The position numbers were made by a program, and so were the translations under genes. The notes beneath the pieces are model-generated. The model had not been told where the DNA came from, ran no database searches, and was given only the letters and a program-made list of their open reading frames with translations. Of a stretch of DNA of 64,000 nucleotides, positions 1 to 26,673 are shown piece after piece. This DNA comes from Scatophagus argus. Lineage: Eukaryota; Chordata; Actinopteri; Scatophagidae. The DNA is taken from NCBI RefSeq assembly GCF_020382885.2, contig NC_058499.1:10649872-10713871 (forward strand), given 5' to 3'. Every line of letters starts with the position of its first letter. The first letter of the stretch is position 1.

Positions 1-16330
<16,330 letters not shown>

Positions 16331-17480
16331 AGGGCACACTCAGTGTGTCGGCAAAACATTCAACCAACTTTCAACCCGTGGCCCTCCCTCTTCCCTCTGT
16401 CTCCGTGTGTGTTCAATTAGATACTGAGATCTTGAGATGGAGGGACAGCCACAGCTCTCCTGGACCCTGCTCTCTTTGGCTCCCTCACAGGCACTCTTTC
16501 TGTGGCCCTGAAGGAGGGGGGGGAGGAAAGAGTGTCCCACGCACCAGCGACCATTCACCCATTTTATTTTCTTACAGAACTGATCACTCAAGCTGCTGCC
16601 CGGCCTCGTTATGGACCTCCTGAAGTGGAACATAGTGGTTCCAAACAGCACCAAGGGCAGCATACAGGGATCGGGTGGACAGATTATTTACAGGGAAAGA
16701 GCGATCCTCACGCTCATTTTTAGCCCGTGATATAGGTTTACTATTCAAGGGCAGACAAGCGTTCATAATGCCCCCTAAACAGAAGTGATTTTCTCCACAG
16801 CAGGGAAGGTATAGCAACCCTGACCATTTCAAAGCAGGTGAAGATTTACCACATAGACATCAGAGTTTATGGATCGTCACCGTGTGCAGCAGCTACAGAT
16901 CATAGCTGACACGAAGTGATTATGATCATCTACTCTGAGGTCAAGAAAAGTCAGATAGTAGAGAAATGTATGTTGTAAATGTTATACATGGAAACTTGAC
17001 TGGGAGTGGGCACAGTCTGATAAAGCATGGATAAATAGTAAAATATTGTAATGGTCCTTTATTCACTGTTATCCAGTAATGATTACACAGCTGATACTTG
17101 GTGATCCCTGTCCGTAACTCACAAGCTTCTGTTCAGTTTCGGTGTAAACAAGGATTTATGTAACTGGAGATGCTTTCAGGTCACCGGTGTTCATGCATTA
17201 TATTGCATTGCTGAGAGATACACACATACAGTAGGTCTCCAGTTTGGATCCCCCCCCCCCCCACTCTGATGAAGTGATCACATTGTGTTTTGTTTTCTGT
17301 GTGGAAGCATTTTTCTCCCAAATGTCTTAGTTTACATTTTTGAGATACTGAGTGTCAAGAAGGGATTGCTTTGACCTTTTATGTTTTGTATCTATAAAGC
17401 TAACTGCTTTATTTATTACTTTATATTAGTGATGGTGAATTTTTATCAATGTGACACTAGAATTAAAAAAAAAAAAAGAT
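16331..17480 (+). other. MEGF11: Probable MEGF11 3' untranslated region
   Basis: Non-coding sequence follows the MEGF11 stop codon. No AATAAA occurs in the next kilobase. The best poly(A) signal is ATTAAA at 17462-17467, directly followed by an A run, so the end near 17480 is a guess. A C13 run lies at 17250-17262. Confidence 0.4.
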
Positions 17481-19540
17481 GAGCATGATCAGAAAATGGA
17501 TACCCACTGATGTAGATAACACACAACTTACCTTCTTGTGAGATGATCAGTGTCATTTTGTGAACCGTTTTTGAAGTTACTTAAAATGTTCTTTCTCTCT
17601 GTCAGATTGTAAATTGAAAATAAGGTTTCATCCGACCAATTTCAAGACCTACAAATGCCCTGTGCAGTATTTACAAAGGGAACCATATGTAAAAAGTCCA
17701 ACTTTAAAGTATTTTATGTTTGTATCAGGCTTATTAACTTATTTATATATTGAACTGAAGTTATTCATTCACTATGTGAATTCCATTTCACCCTCTGTAG
17801 AAGCAATAACATTTTGACAATCGATGCTCACACAGCATTTCATTAGTGCTGGACTTTATGCCATCTTCGATCAGTGTGGTGACAGTGGATCATATTTTAT
17901 GTGACTGTTTTTCCTCTAAGGAAGTTTTTTTCCAGTTGCTGTCATATCAATGCTGCTTGTTGTTTTGGTACTTAAAATTTAAAGTTCAAATTAAAAGCCT
18001 ATTCTGCCATCAGAAGCCTGTTTCAGTCAGGTTCATATCCTGGATAGATAGAATATTAATTTACTTCTCATGCCAAGTCTGAGACAGGAAACGTCTCTCT
18101 TCATCTTTAGCTCTGAATACTGAAATGTCATGACAATGAATGTTGCCAATTCAGCCTGACACTGATGAATGAAGGATTCCACTACAACAAGTAAGAGATG
18201 TTATTCAAGTCTGTTACTGGGTGCTTACAATTTCTTTAGCCCATTTCAGCCTAAAAACTAAGTGTCAACTTTTTTTGTCTGTGGGTGGCCTCACATCCTT
18301 CTTGTTAAACCATATTCATTAACGGAGACATTTTTGAGTGATCTCATATTAAACAGGTTTTCACAGAGGTTAGATGTACACACTGTAAGCCTCACAGTTC
18401 TGTATTCTTGTGATTTGAACAGAATTTGTGTTGTTTCCAAAGCCTGTCAAGACGTTCTTCATGGCACATTTCTGTCCACTTTTATATGAAACATAAAATG
18501 CTAAATATGATGTATTGATTTCTATACATCTATTGACAACTACACTATTTAACATTGTTAAAATGATTTTGATGGCAAATACTTCTACATGTGATGCAGT
18601 ATTTCTTCACAATGGCTCCTTTTACTGAAAGGCTCTGCATACGACTTCCACCGTTGCTCAGTCAAGCCCACCAATGTTGCATTTCTAATCAGCTTAGTGT
18701 TGACAGTGTGTGGGAACTTTTGCATAATTTAAAGAGTAACTTAACACCAATCTGACTAGCAGTATTTCACGTCCCATGGCACAGCCACCATTGCCAAAAG
18801 ACACGAATGTTAGAGGTTTTCATTTTAATTTAATGCACCTGTCGAGAACGCTCGACTTGTGCAGTAAAAATCAATGTGCTTTTCTGTGTAATCTTGAGCT
18901 TGAACTTTGATGAACCAATGCATAAAGAGACATAGTGGAATTGTGGGTAATTATTAAGAAAGTTGATTTTACTGAAATTGGATGACTATCGTGTTCTGGG
19001 AACTGGGAGAAGACGTGCCATTGAATCAGCTCACTAAAGTTAGGACTTCGGTTGGTGAGAAGCAGGCTTCCCGAGCTCTACAGATGATGGACTTGCTGCC
19101 CTGCTGACAGCCAACAAGGCCTGAGTGATGCCGCACTGAAAGGAAATACAGCCAGTAAGTCAAGAAGCTAATGGACCAAATACAGCTGAGTACTTCAGAG
19201 AAAGCTAGAAAGAGAGAGAGGAGCGTGAAAAGACGAGGTAACACTGCAGTGAGGTGAGCACTCAAGAGGTTTTGATTTTGCAGCTTGTTGAATGTCCTCT
19301 CAGCGCAGAAATAATTTAAGGGATTTCTCAAGGCTCGGAGGGGGCAGAGTTAAAGACAGCAACAACACAGAGATTTTATTTAACTTATTACAAACGGCAG
19401 ATTGAGAGCAGCACAGACACTGGAAGGAGAAAACTCCAAGCTGTGTGAAAATCAGTCCTCCCAGCACGACATCCCACTAAAAGGGTGCCGAAGCTACGAC
19501 TTTGTGTTCAAATGCAGGTATGATTACTGCTGCTGGGGAG

Positions 19541-19574
19541 CTGAGTCACTGGAACAGCTGAGTCACTGGAACAG
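19541..19574. repeat. 17-bp perfect tandem duplication carrying two AP-1 sites
   Basis: The unit ctgagtcactggaacag occurs twice in a row. Each copy holds TGAGTCA, the AP-1 consensus. Confidence 0.8.
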
Positions 19575-19872
19575 TAAAAGAAACGTTTTCTGGACTCACC
19601 GTTTAGCCTTCCTGGACCAATATTAAGTGGGTTTGATGAAAAGTATCACAGACATTAAATGTGTAACTTGTGTTTCCCTCCTGAGCACCAGTGATTATAT
19701 TCTCACTGACACATGGACATCTGTCCACACAGCTGTACTCCATCATTTCTAATTTAGCAGCATCAACTTACGACCTCAGTGAAAGTCATTTTGTTTTCAT
19801 TTCTTACACATTTGGATTTCAGGTATAACATTAATCCTGGCAGATGGAACAAAATATATTCTGTTCTGTTAG

Positions 19873-19885
19873 CACTCCAGTTTAA
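19873..19885 (+). repeat. Left copy of the 13-bp target-site duplication
   Basis: cactccagtttaa lies directly before the left arm of the fold-back element and is repeated exactly at 20157-20169. Confidence 0.85.
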
Positions 19886-20156
19886 CTCAAGGAAATTCAA
19901 TCGAATGCAACTGGACTTAGTTATTTGTCTTTGAAGATGTTTCACCTCTCATCCAAGAGGCTTCATCAGTTCATGCTCGCTTGACTAGGCTGGGACTAGT
20001 CTGATTTGGACCAGCCTAGTCAAGCGAGCATGAACTGATGAAGCCTCTTGGATGAGAGGTGAAACGTCTTCAAAGACAAATAACTAAGTCCAGTTGCATT
20101 CGATTGAATTTCCTTGAGATAACCATGACCTGGATGAATGAGAATATTCACAGGCC
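19886..20156. mobile_element. Fold-back (inverted-duplication) retroelement insertion with a 13-bp target-site duplication
   Basis: Two arms, 19886-19993 and 20011-20118, are reverse complements over 108 bp with a single mismatch (19938 against 20066) and a 17-nt spacer. A 38-nt single-copy tail (20119-20156, containing catgacctggatgaatgag) follows only the right arm. The whole is bounded by the identical 13-mer cactccagtttaa at 19873-19885 and 20157-20169. The direct repeat marks an insertion, and the variable-length duplication plus inverted structure suits a reverse-transcribed element. From memory the tail and the gcctcttggatgagaggt block belong to an abundant teleost repeat, possibly Penelope-like. 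That family name is inference; the palindrome and the duplication are seen directly. The near-identical arms suggest a recent event or gene conversion between the arms. Confidence 0.85.
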
Positions 20157-20169
20157 CACTCCAGTTTAA
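20157..20169 (+). repeat. Right copy of the 13-bp target-site duplication
   Basis: An exact copy of the 13-mer at 19873-19885, directly after the element's single-copy tail. Confidence 0.85.
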
Positions 20170-21144
20170 GAGTGATGTACTGAACTTATACAAAACTTTT
20201 TTGCATGTTTTAACAGAATTAATTCATTATCTACAAACCATACACTCAAAGTCTATACAAATTAATCAATTACAAACCAGTTCTCTTGTGTACAAAGTAC
20301 AATAGAAGAAGAAAGTTAAAAAAATTCAGACTATATCAAAATTTTCTATAACTTTTTATTTAAACGCACAAACAACGAGCATTGGCAGCGATAATGTACA
20401 GAAGAATACAATAAATACAATCTCAACAAAGTACAAAATCACAGTGAAAATGCACAGAGCCACAAAAAGAGAGTGAACCCCACGTTCATCACTCAAACGC
20501 TAACTAGTACAGGCAATAATGCGATTCTGCAAGCTAAATATCAATATATGCTCATAATATCAACACATCAACCCTCATTCTTCTCATCACAGAAGCAGGT
20601 AGTACTTTAACATGACCTTGATTAAGTGTGAGGATTAACAATTTGAATAACATTTTACAGCCTGTTTGTGGGGAAAATAGTGCTTTAAGTAGTCAAGTGC
20701 AAAGTCTTTGCTTATGTAAATGTCTGCAGTAACAGAATATGGAGTTGCAGCACGCTGAGTAAAGTTAGTCAGAAGAGTACAAGTTTGTTTGCTTGGATTC
20801 AGCATTTTCTAAACAATGAGCTTTCATGTAAAAATATCCTTCAGTGGGTTCATACAGAATAAGTGCATATATTTCATTAAAACAACCTGGAAAGGATATT
20901 AATTCCAAGTTGGACCATCTCTGCACCGATTATTTAAATGTTGCAGAGGCAAAGTAGAACTGCAGGGACTTTTCCTTACTAATGCAGGCCTCAGGAATAA
21001 TCCTTTCTGCCGCAGTCAGCCTGTCAGCTATATCTTTCAGCCGAAGCTGTTTTTCAGAGGAGCTGCCACCAGGAAGAGGCTATACCTCTAAATGCCCTGA
21101 CAGAGTTGCACCTTTGGTTTATTCTCAATAGGCTAGACCTGGAT

Positions 21145-21193
21145 GCTGACCACACTGCTGCCGGATAACCTGTCACTTTCACTTCAGTCTGAC
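21145..21193 (-). repeat. Left half of a 49-bp inverted repeat pair
   Basis: Its reverse complement matches 22337-22385 with four substitutions in 49 positions and no gaps. The halves are 1.14 kb apart. The core includes gtgacaggttatcc and gcagcagt. I do not recognise the family. Confidence 0.8.
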
Positions 21194-22260
21194 ATCGAGA
21201 TCCAGGGTGGTGATTTTATGTGGCCGGAGGAAAAACCTTAGTGAACATAAAGCATTTTTAAAATTACTGCCACACTGTTACATCTTTTAAAATTTATATT
21301 GTCCTACTGAATCTCTGCCATCAGGAACTTCATCAGTGCTCAGTGCAATAATGCTTTTATTTAAACATGAACCATTTGACTGCACGCCGCTGTCCATAGG
21401 GGAGCTCAGCTGCAGATCTTCATTGCAGTCACGTCCTGCTACAGGAACTGTGAGGATCCATCAGACCAGAGTTGGATCTTTACTTAGCCATTCTTAATGC
21501 ATAATCAGTATTCATCCCAGCCAGGCTGATCATTTTCACTTCTTCCGTGTCTACAACTGCTCCCAAATTCAGATCAAAGTGTACCTTGACACACTCATCT
21601 CCCCACAAACAAGTCCCTTAACAAAGTCAGTCTGTCACACTGATGTGGACAAAACATTTGTCCAAATCAGTTTAATTAAAGACGTCAGTACATGGAAGAC
21701 TGTGAGAACACTCTGCCCATTTATTTCCAGCTGAGGTCCCTAGAAATTACGTTTTTCTCCTCGAGACAGACAAGATGCAGTTGGATACTGCTGAATTCAA
21801 AGAGAGAAAAAGAGGTCTGGTCATTATTTTTGAAGAATGGGGGGACAGACCTTTTGTAGTAGTTGGTTTGGTTTGGTGCCAGCTACTGCATGCAAAAGCA
21901 TCCTTATTAAATTTTCATTTCCAAACTTAAATCAGTAATATTTCATGACACACACTGTCTTAGTATATGCATCTTTTGAGTTTGAATTCTTCACCCTCTT
22001 TTAATGTCAATGTTTATCCAAGTCATATTATAAATTTAGTCCAAATTAATCATGCTTGAGGACCAATATAATCAGGTCAAGCTTGCTTGTGTAGGCCTTA
22101 ATTACAGTTCAAAGGGCTTCACAGTGCCGGCATTATGAAACTCCTAATTAAAATGGCGTTCATTAATCCTCCCGTCTGTGGTGAGCAACAGAATCTCTAC
22201 TGAAGTAACAGAAAACACAGCAGTTAATATAGTGATAAACCCTGTTATTCCACCTAGCGG

Positions 22261-22273
22261 CCACCAGGGGGCA
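22261..22273 (+). promoter_or_regulatory. CTCF-like motif
   Basis: ccaccagggggca fits the CTCF core CCASYAGRKGGCR at every position. It lies 195 bp before a tRNA gene, which is another known insulator type. Binding is inferred from the motif only. Confidence 0.5.
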
Positions 22274-22336
22274 TACCATTGGTTTATTGACACCCCGAAT
22301 GTTTGACGTTCACTTCATTTTGTCCTCACGGCTCTC

Positions 22337-22385
22337 GTTAGACTGAAGTGAGAGTGACAGGTTATCCAGCAGCAGTCTGGTCAGC
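22337..22385 (+). repeat. Right half of a 49-bp inverted repeat pair
   Basis: The partner of 21145-21193 (45 of 49 bases match as reverse complement). It sits between the CTCF-like motif and the tRNA gene. Confidence 0.8.
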
Positions 22386-22468
22386 CACTGTATGGCAAGT
22401 GAGTATTTTCCTTTCTTTTTGCTTGTTTCAATCACCAGGTGTAATTTGGAGACGCATTTAGCGTGTCC

Positions 22469-22540
22469 GGTTCCATGGTGTAATGGTTAGCACTCTGGAC
22501 TCTGAATCCAGCGATCCGAGTTCAAATCTCGGTGGGACCT
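22469..22540 (+). tRNA. tRNA-Gln (anticodon CTG)
   Basis: A 72-nt cloverleaf. The acceptor arm is GGTTCCA with TGGGACC, including one T-G wobble where most vertebrate copies have T-A. The D-arm contains the A-box TGGTGTAATGGTTAGCA. The anticodon stem-loop is CTGGA-CTCTGAA-TCCAG with anticodon CTG. The T-arm CCGAG-TTCAAAT-CTCGG provides the B-box, and the last T is the discriminator. There is no intron and no encoded CCA. A T5 run at 22543-22547 is a normal RNA polymerase III terminator. Promoter boxes are internal, so the gene looks functional. Confidence 0.96.
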
Positions 22541-22542
22541 GG

Positions 22543-22547
22543 TTTTT
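22543..22547 (+). terminator. RNA polymerase III terminator of tRNA-Gln
   Basis: Five consecutive T begin two bases after the tRNA discriminator base, the usual Pol III stop signal. Confidence 0.85.
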
Positions 22548-25319
22548 CATGGTTACTGTGCAACCAATTCCGTCGTCTTAACAACACAACACTGGATGTG
22601 GAAATGTAGCAACTTCTTAAAGCGCCTAAAGTTTATGAATTGTTACCAAAAAGTTAACTTAGTTGTAACAGAACGAATTAATTGTGCCACCAACGAAAAG
22701 GTCAAGGAGGATTCCCATGAAATTTTCTTCATTACCATTTATCTGTCTATATTTTTAGCATTGTGTATATTTTGGATTTGGATTTGTCTTACCTTATCTT
22801 ATCTATAGGATTCAGCAGTACATTTAATTGAAAAGATATTGAGATAAATTCCATGTGGCCTTTTAGTAGGTCACAACACCTTGCATGACCAGTTGATCAA
22901 GCTTGTGGTAAATTATGAGCATTGTGTCAAACTTTTTGTATTTTACATTGTATACATGGGCCTGGCTGATTTTTAACAACTTAACTGAAAGAAACTCTTT
23001 TCACATAAGAAATGTTCCTCCAGCATTAGAGTGTTCATTTTAACAGTTTTAGCAACAATTTTGATTTCTATTAGACATGTGACTTAACATCAGCAACAGG
23101 CTCAGATCATCAGAACACCAGCCACATTATAAGGTAACTTAAACCAGGTTTTTGAGCATATTGACTAAATTTCTCTCTGACTGACACCTTAAAGACTGTA
23201 TTTAAAAAATATGTCACGATAGAAAAGCTGTCACAATGTTCAACTGATTTCAAAGCTCAAAATAACCTCAACACATATGGGTCTTCTTTTTTTCAGTGTA
23301 GTCCCCAGTGAAAACTGAAGATGCTGTTCCTGTAAAAAAAAAAAAAAAAAAAAAAAGAGAGACTCAGGTTATTCTGAGGTCTGCCTTCACGGCCTATAAT
23401 AACCAGAATTTATCACTTACTTGTTGTGATGGCACAATTGATTTTCCTAAGTCGTGTACGAAATTATCACCCAGACTGTTCAGGTCCCTTTGTTTACCCA
23501 TTCAAAATATCTCTGATATGTAAAGGCTGTTGCCACAGACGCTCTGTTCCCCTCTTTTGCCAGCTAAAGCACTGTAGCTATTACAAGGCTTCATCTCAGA
23601 CCTCATCTTTACTTCTCTCTTCGTTGTTTGATGGAGTGTGACACCTACAGAAGCCCACTGTTTTGTTTTTGATCTGCAGCCCACAACCTCATGCTGCAGC
23701 TATACGCCGACATCAAAACACGTCATGCGATGTCAGTGCCATGCATTCATCTTTCTGCAGAGACTTCGTGTTTTAGACACCAACCAAAGCAGAGCAGGTT
23801 GGAGTTCTGCGCTGACTGAACATTAAATGCTACTTACGGATCACATTAAGAGATGCTGCATTAACCTGCTTCTAATGTAAGCGGTGGGGGACAAAATCCA
23901 CACTTTTTGTGCATGAATGTGTTTAAAGGATGATCTGGTAATAAGAGCTTTCAGCAGTCTGAGTTCTATAAACCAAGCGAGTATCTCCCGAAGTTCCAAA
24001 AGTCTTTTCAGTACAAAATTCCCTCTTTGTGTTGCTATCCCTCCAGCGCAGCTCGGCGAAGAAAAACTGTCTGGGGAAGATGGAAGAAGACAAAGACTCA
24101 GCTAAACTTCTGAATATATTTTTCACAGAATTAGAGCTGTGGATTTTGTCCTCCATTTTTGACATTGGAAGTGCTTCAGGAAAGAACATCTGTAATTGCC
24201 AGCATGAATAAAAGGAATCATCACAGCAAGTAAAACTTGTTTTGGTGTCGTCCTACATGTACACACCTGAATATTGTCTCAAGAAAGACTGGAAACCTTT
24301 GAGGTTATAGTCAGCTAAAGAAAGTCGCCTTCAAAACTGACTTGTTGTTTGTAGTTCAGTCAAATTTGAATCTGTTTCACCTCACAAACCCTTCAGCGGT
24401 TCTGTCTTTACAAACCAGCGCTGTGTGGGCAAGCTGTTCAAGCCCAAAGCGGTTTGAAGGTGTTCACAGATGTCAGACTGTAGGCTGGACAACAAAGATG
24501 AAGTGTTTAAAAATGATGAATCAGACATCAGCGTTTTTGCTGTGTTGCAGCCACAAACCAAGATGCAGAAAATGATGCGCGATTGTAATTGTGGGGAAAG
24601 TTGATATTTGTAGCTCTGAGAGGGAGAAACTTGAACTTGTTGGGCCTTGAACTTTTTCCAGACAGCACTGTCGTGGTAGATTTGTAGGCAAAGGTCTCCA
24701 ATTTGTTCATGATGGACTAGAAATGAATGAATGATTGTACCTGTTCACACTCATCCTGAGTACCTCATTTCAGCTTCTGTGAACGCCAATACGTCTGAAC
24801 TGTCAGGCAACGTTTCTGTGGGAAGAGAAAGCGTTAAAGGAAGACTGATGAGTTTTCTGTCTTCGCAGAGATCTCGGACCAGAGTCAGGGGCTTTCAGCC
24901 TCCGTGTGATTCACTGTCTGTTACTGCAGACTATGAAATCAGTCTGGAGTGTTAAAAGTGTCATTCGCACTCTCCTGGTAATTTCCAATAATCTTTTTTT
25001 TTTTTTTTTATTATTATTCAGCCAGCGCTTCTTAACTCAAATGGGACAAATGTAACCATGCAAAGTATGATGGGATCATTCATTCTACTCTACTTGTCTT
25101 ACATCCTCTTTTTTCATCCAATCTCTCACTTTCCTCTTATATTACAAATTCCTTAAATTAAGCACATGCCTAACATTTTTTAATTTAGTGACTCAGGGAT
25201 GACACAGCAAAAATGTTGGAGAAAACGGAGTACGTCCAAGCAGTCTGTGACCTGGTATTCAGATGTGGTGATTTGTAAGTTTCAACAAAACTGTGTGTCT
25301 TGATAATCACCACACAAGG

Positions 25320-25332
25320 GCAGTAGAGGGCA
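25320..25332 (+). promoter_or_regulatory. Second CTCF-like motif (one mismatch)
   Basis: gcagtagagggca matches CCASYAGRKGGCR except for the first base and points the same way as the motif at 22261. Confidence 0.3.
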
Positions 25333-26319
25333 AGACATTTGGTGACGTTGTCTCTGGACGGACTGCCACTTCACTGGACCGACTCGGTCCTTTCAACCAT
25401 GAGACATGCTGAATGTCTGTTTTGACTGTAGCTACCAGCTGGTTGCCGAAGAAAAACAAGCACACACGGTGTTGTAACTGTTACGTGCCCCACAGTCTAG
25501 AATATGTACAGAAAAATATCTCGTCACAGTAAAGCATGTACTGATAAGAGAGCAGAGAGACATTGCTAAGTCTGGAAATAATATAAACAGTTTTGAGTTT
25601 TACATTGAAAATAAAACTGTGCTGTTTTTATGATTACTGAGGATGCTGGAAATGTCTCTTGTAATTTTTTTTTTAGCAATCCAAATGCGTTCACAATCTC
25701 CAGTTTAAAAAGTAGCATATTAGGTATTTTATAAACTGACTATAATAATATTGTTTAGACTCAGTATAGGCCTTGTTTGAATTAGAATATTTATGCCACC
25801 TAAAAGCATTTTGATAGCTCAATAATCAGCTGAATAATTTTGTCAGCTTTTTATTTTTTTCAGCAGAAGCACTAAACATGAGGATTGAGGATTTGATGCT
25901 TTTCTTTGCCGTATGTCATGGTGAACTGAATATTTCTGGATTTTTGTCCGTTGGAGGGAGAAAACAACACACAAGGAGTTTGACTACAGGGAAATGTAAC
26001 AGGCACTTTTGAGTGTGTATATTGACATTTTATAGACAAAATAGTTCATCAAGAATTATTATATGGCAATTATATTAGTTTCAGCTCTACTGTGAAGATT
26101 TGCATCTTTTCTAGCAGCTGGACAACTGACATATGAAAATGCAGATTCTAATACTTTATATTAGTTGTAACCCTGCAATTTTCCTGACCTAAAATGCGAG
26201 TGCGGGGAGTTTTCTGAACTCTATCGCTATCATTATTTCTCAGTAAGTCTGAACAGGCTGTTGCAAAGAAGTATTTTCCGTTTCTCTCCTGTGTGAAGTT
26301 GCTCAGTTTAGTCGAAACG

Positions 26320-26470
26320 TGTAGGCTGCACGTAAACCCGAGCGTTTCCTCACATGTACAGACGTTGTTCGCCTGTCACAGCTGCCTGCGGTGTCATCAG
26401 TGACGTCAGTGAGGGTTGTAATCGGTCACGTGAACCGCGCAGGTCTGGATAAAGCGCTGCTCGGGACTAC
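26320..26470 (+). promoter_or_regulatory. DENND4A: Probable DENND4A promoter (CRE and E-box, CpG-rich)
   Basis: A CpG-rich patch in otherwise AT-rich DNA contains a consensus CRE, TGACGTCA, at 26401-26408 and a palindromic E-box, TCACGTGA, at 26426-26433 (USF/TFEB type). No clear TATA box is seen. A likely non-coding exon with a good donor follows at 26673. It is assigned to DENND4A because the next coding gene on this strand starts 4.6 kb downstream. Confidence 0.55.
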
Positions 26471-26673
26471 ACGGTTTATTCGGATTCGTCCAACCCACTG
26501 TGAATTATTATTATTTTTTTAAATATAACAAATTTGAACAGAGAGAGCGAGAGAGGGAAACAAAATTTTAGCAAAAACACTGAGCACTAATATTTCCCTC
26601 CAGCAGAAGTCTGGCTTTTACATCGACGTGGGTTCATATTCGTCAGATCATCTTATCGTCGCGATTCTGAGAT
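26471..26673 (+). other. DENND4A: Probable non-coding first exon of DENND4A
   Basis: The exon end is set by a strong donor (gagat|gtgagt). The 5' end is only approximate, placed downstream of the CRE/E-box. The next acceptor that fits is ttttcag at 31260, before the start codon. Confidence 0.45.

Larger units (their letters stand above)
17481..26260. other. MEGF11-DENND4A intergenic region
   Basis: About 8.8 kb of mostly AT-rich sequence with no supportable protein-coding exon on either strand. It holds a fold-back retroelement (19886-20156), a 17-bp tandem duplication with AP-1 sites (19541-19574), an inverted repeat pair (21145-21193 and 22337-22385), CTCF-like motifs (22261, 25320), a tRNA-Gln gene (22469-22540), a 23-nt poly-A at 23334-23356 and a poly-T at 24994-25009. 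From memory human RAB11A occupies the matching interval on the opposite strand; no Rab GTP-binding motif is encoded here. Confidence 0.7.
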
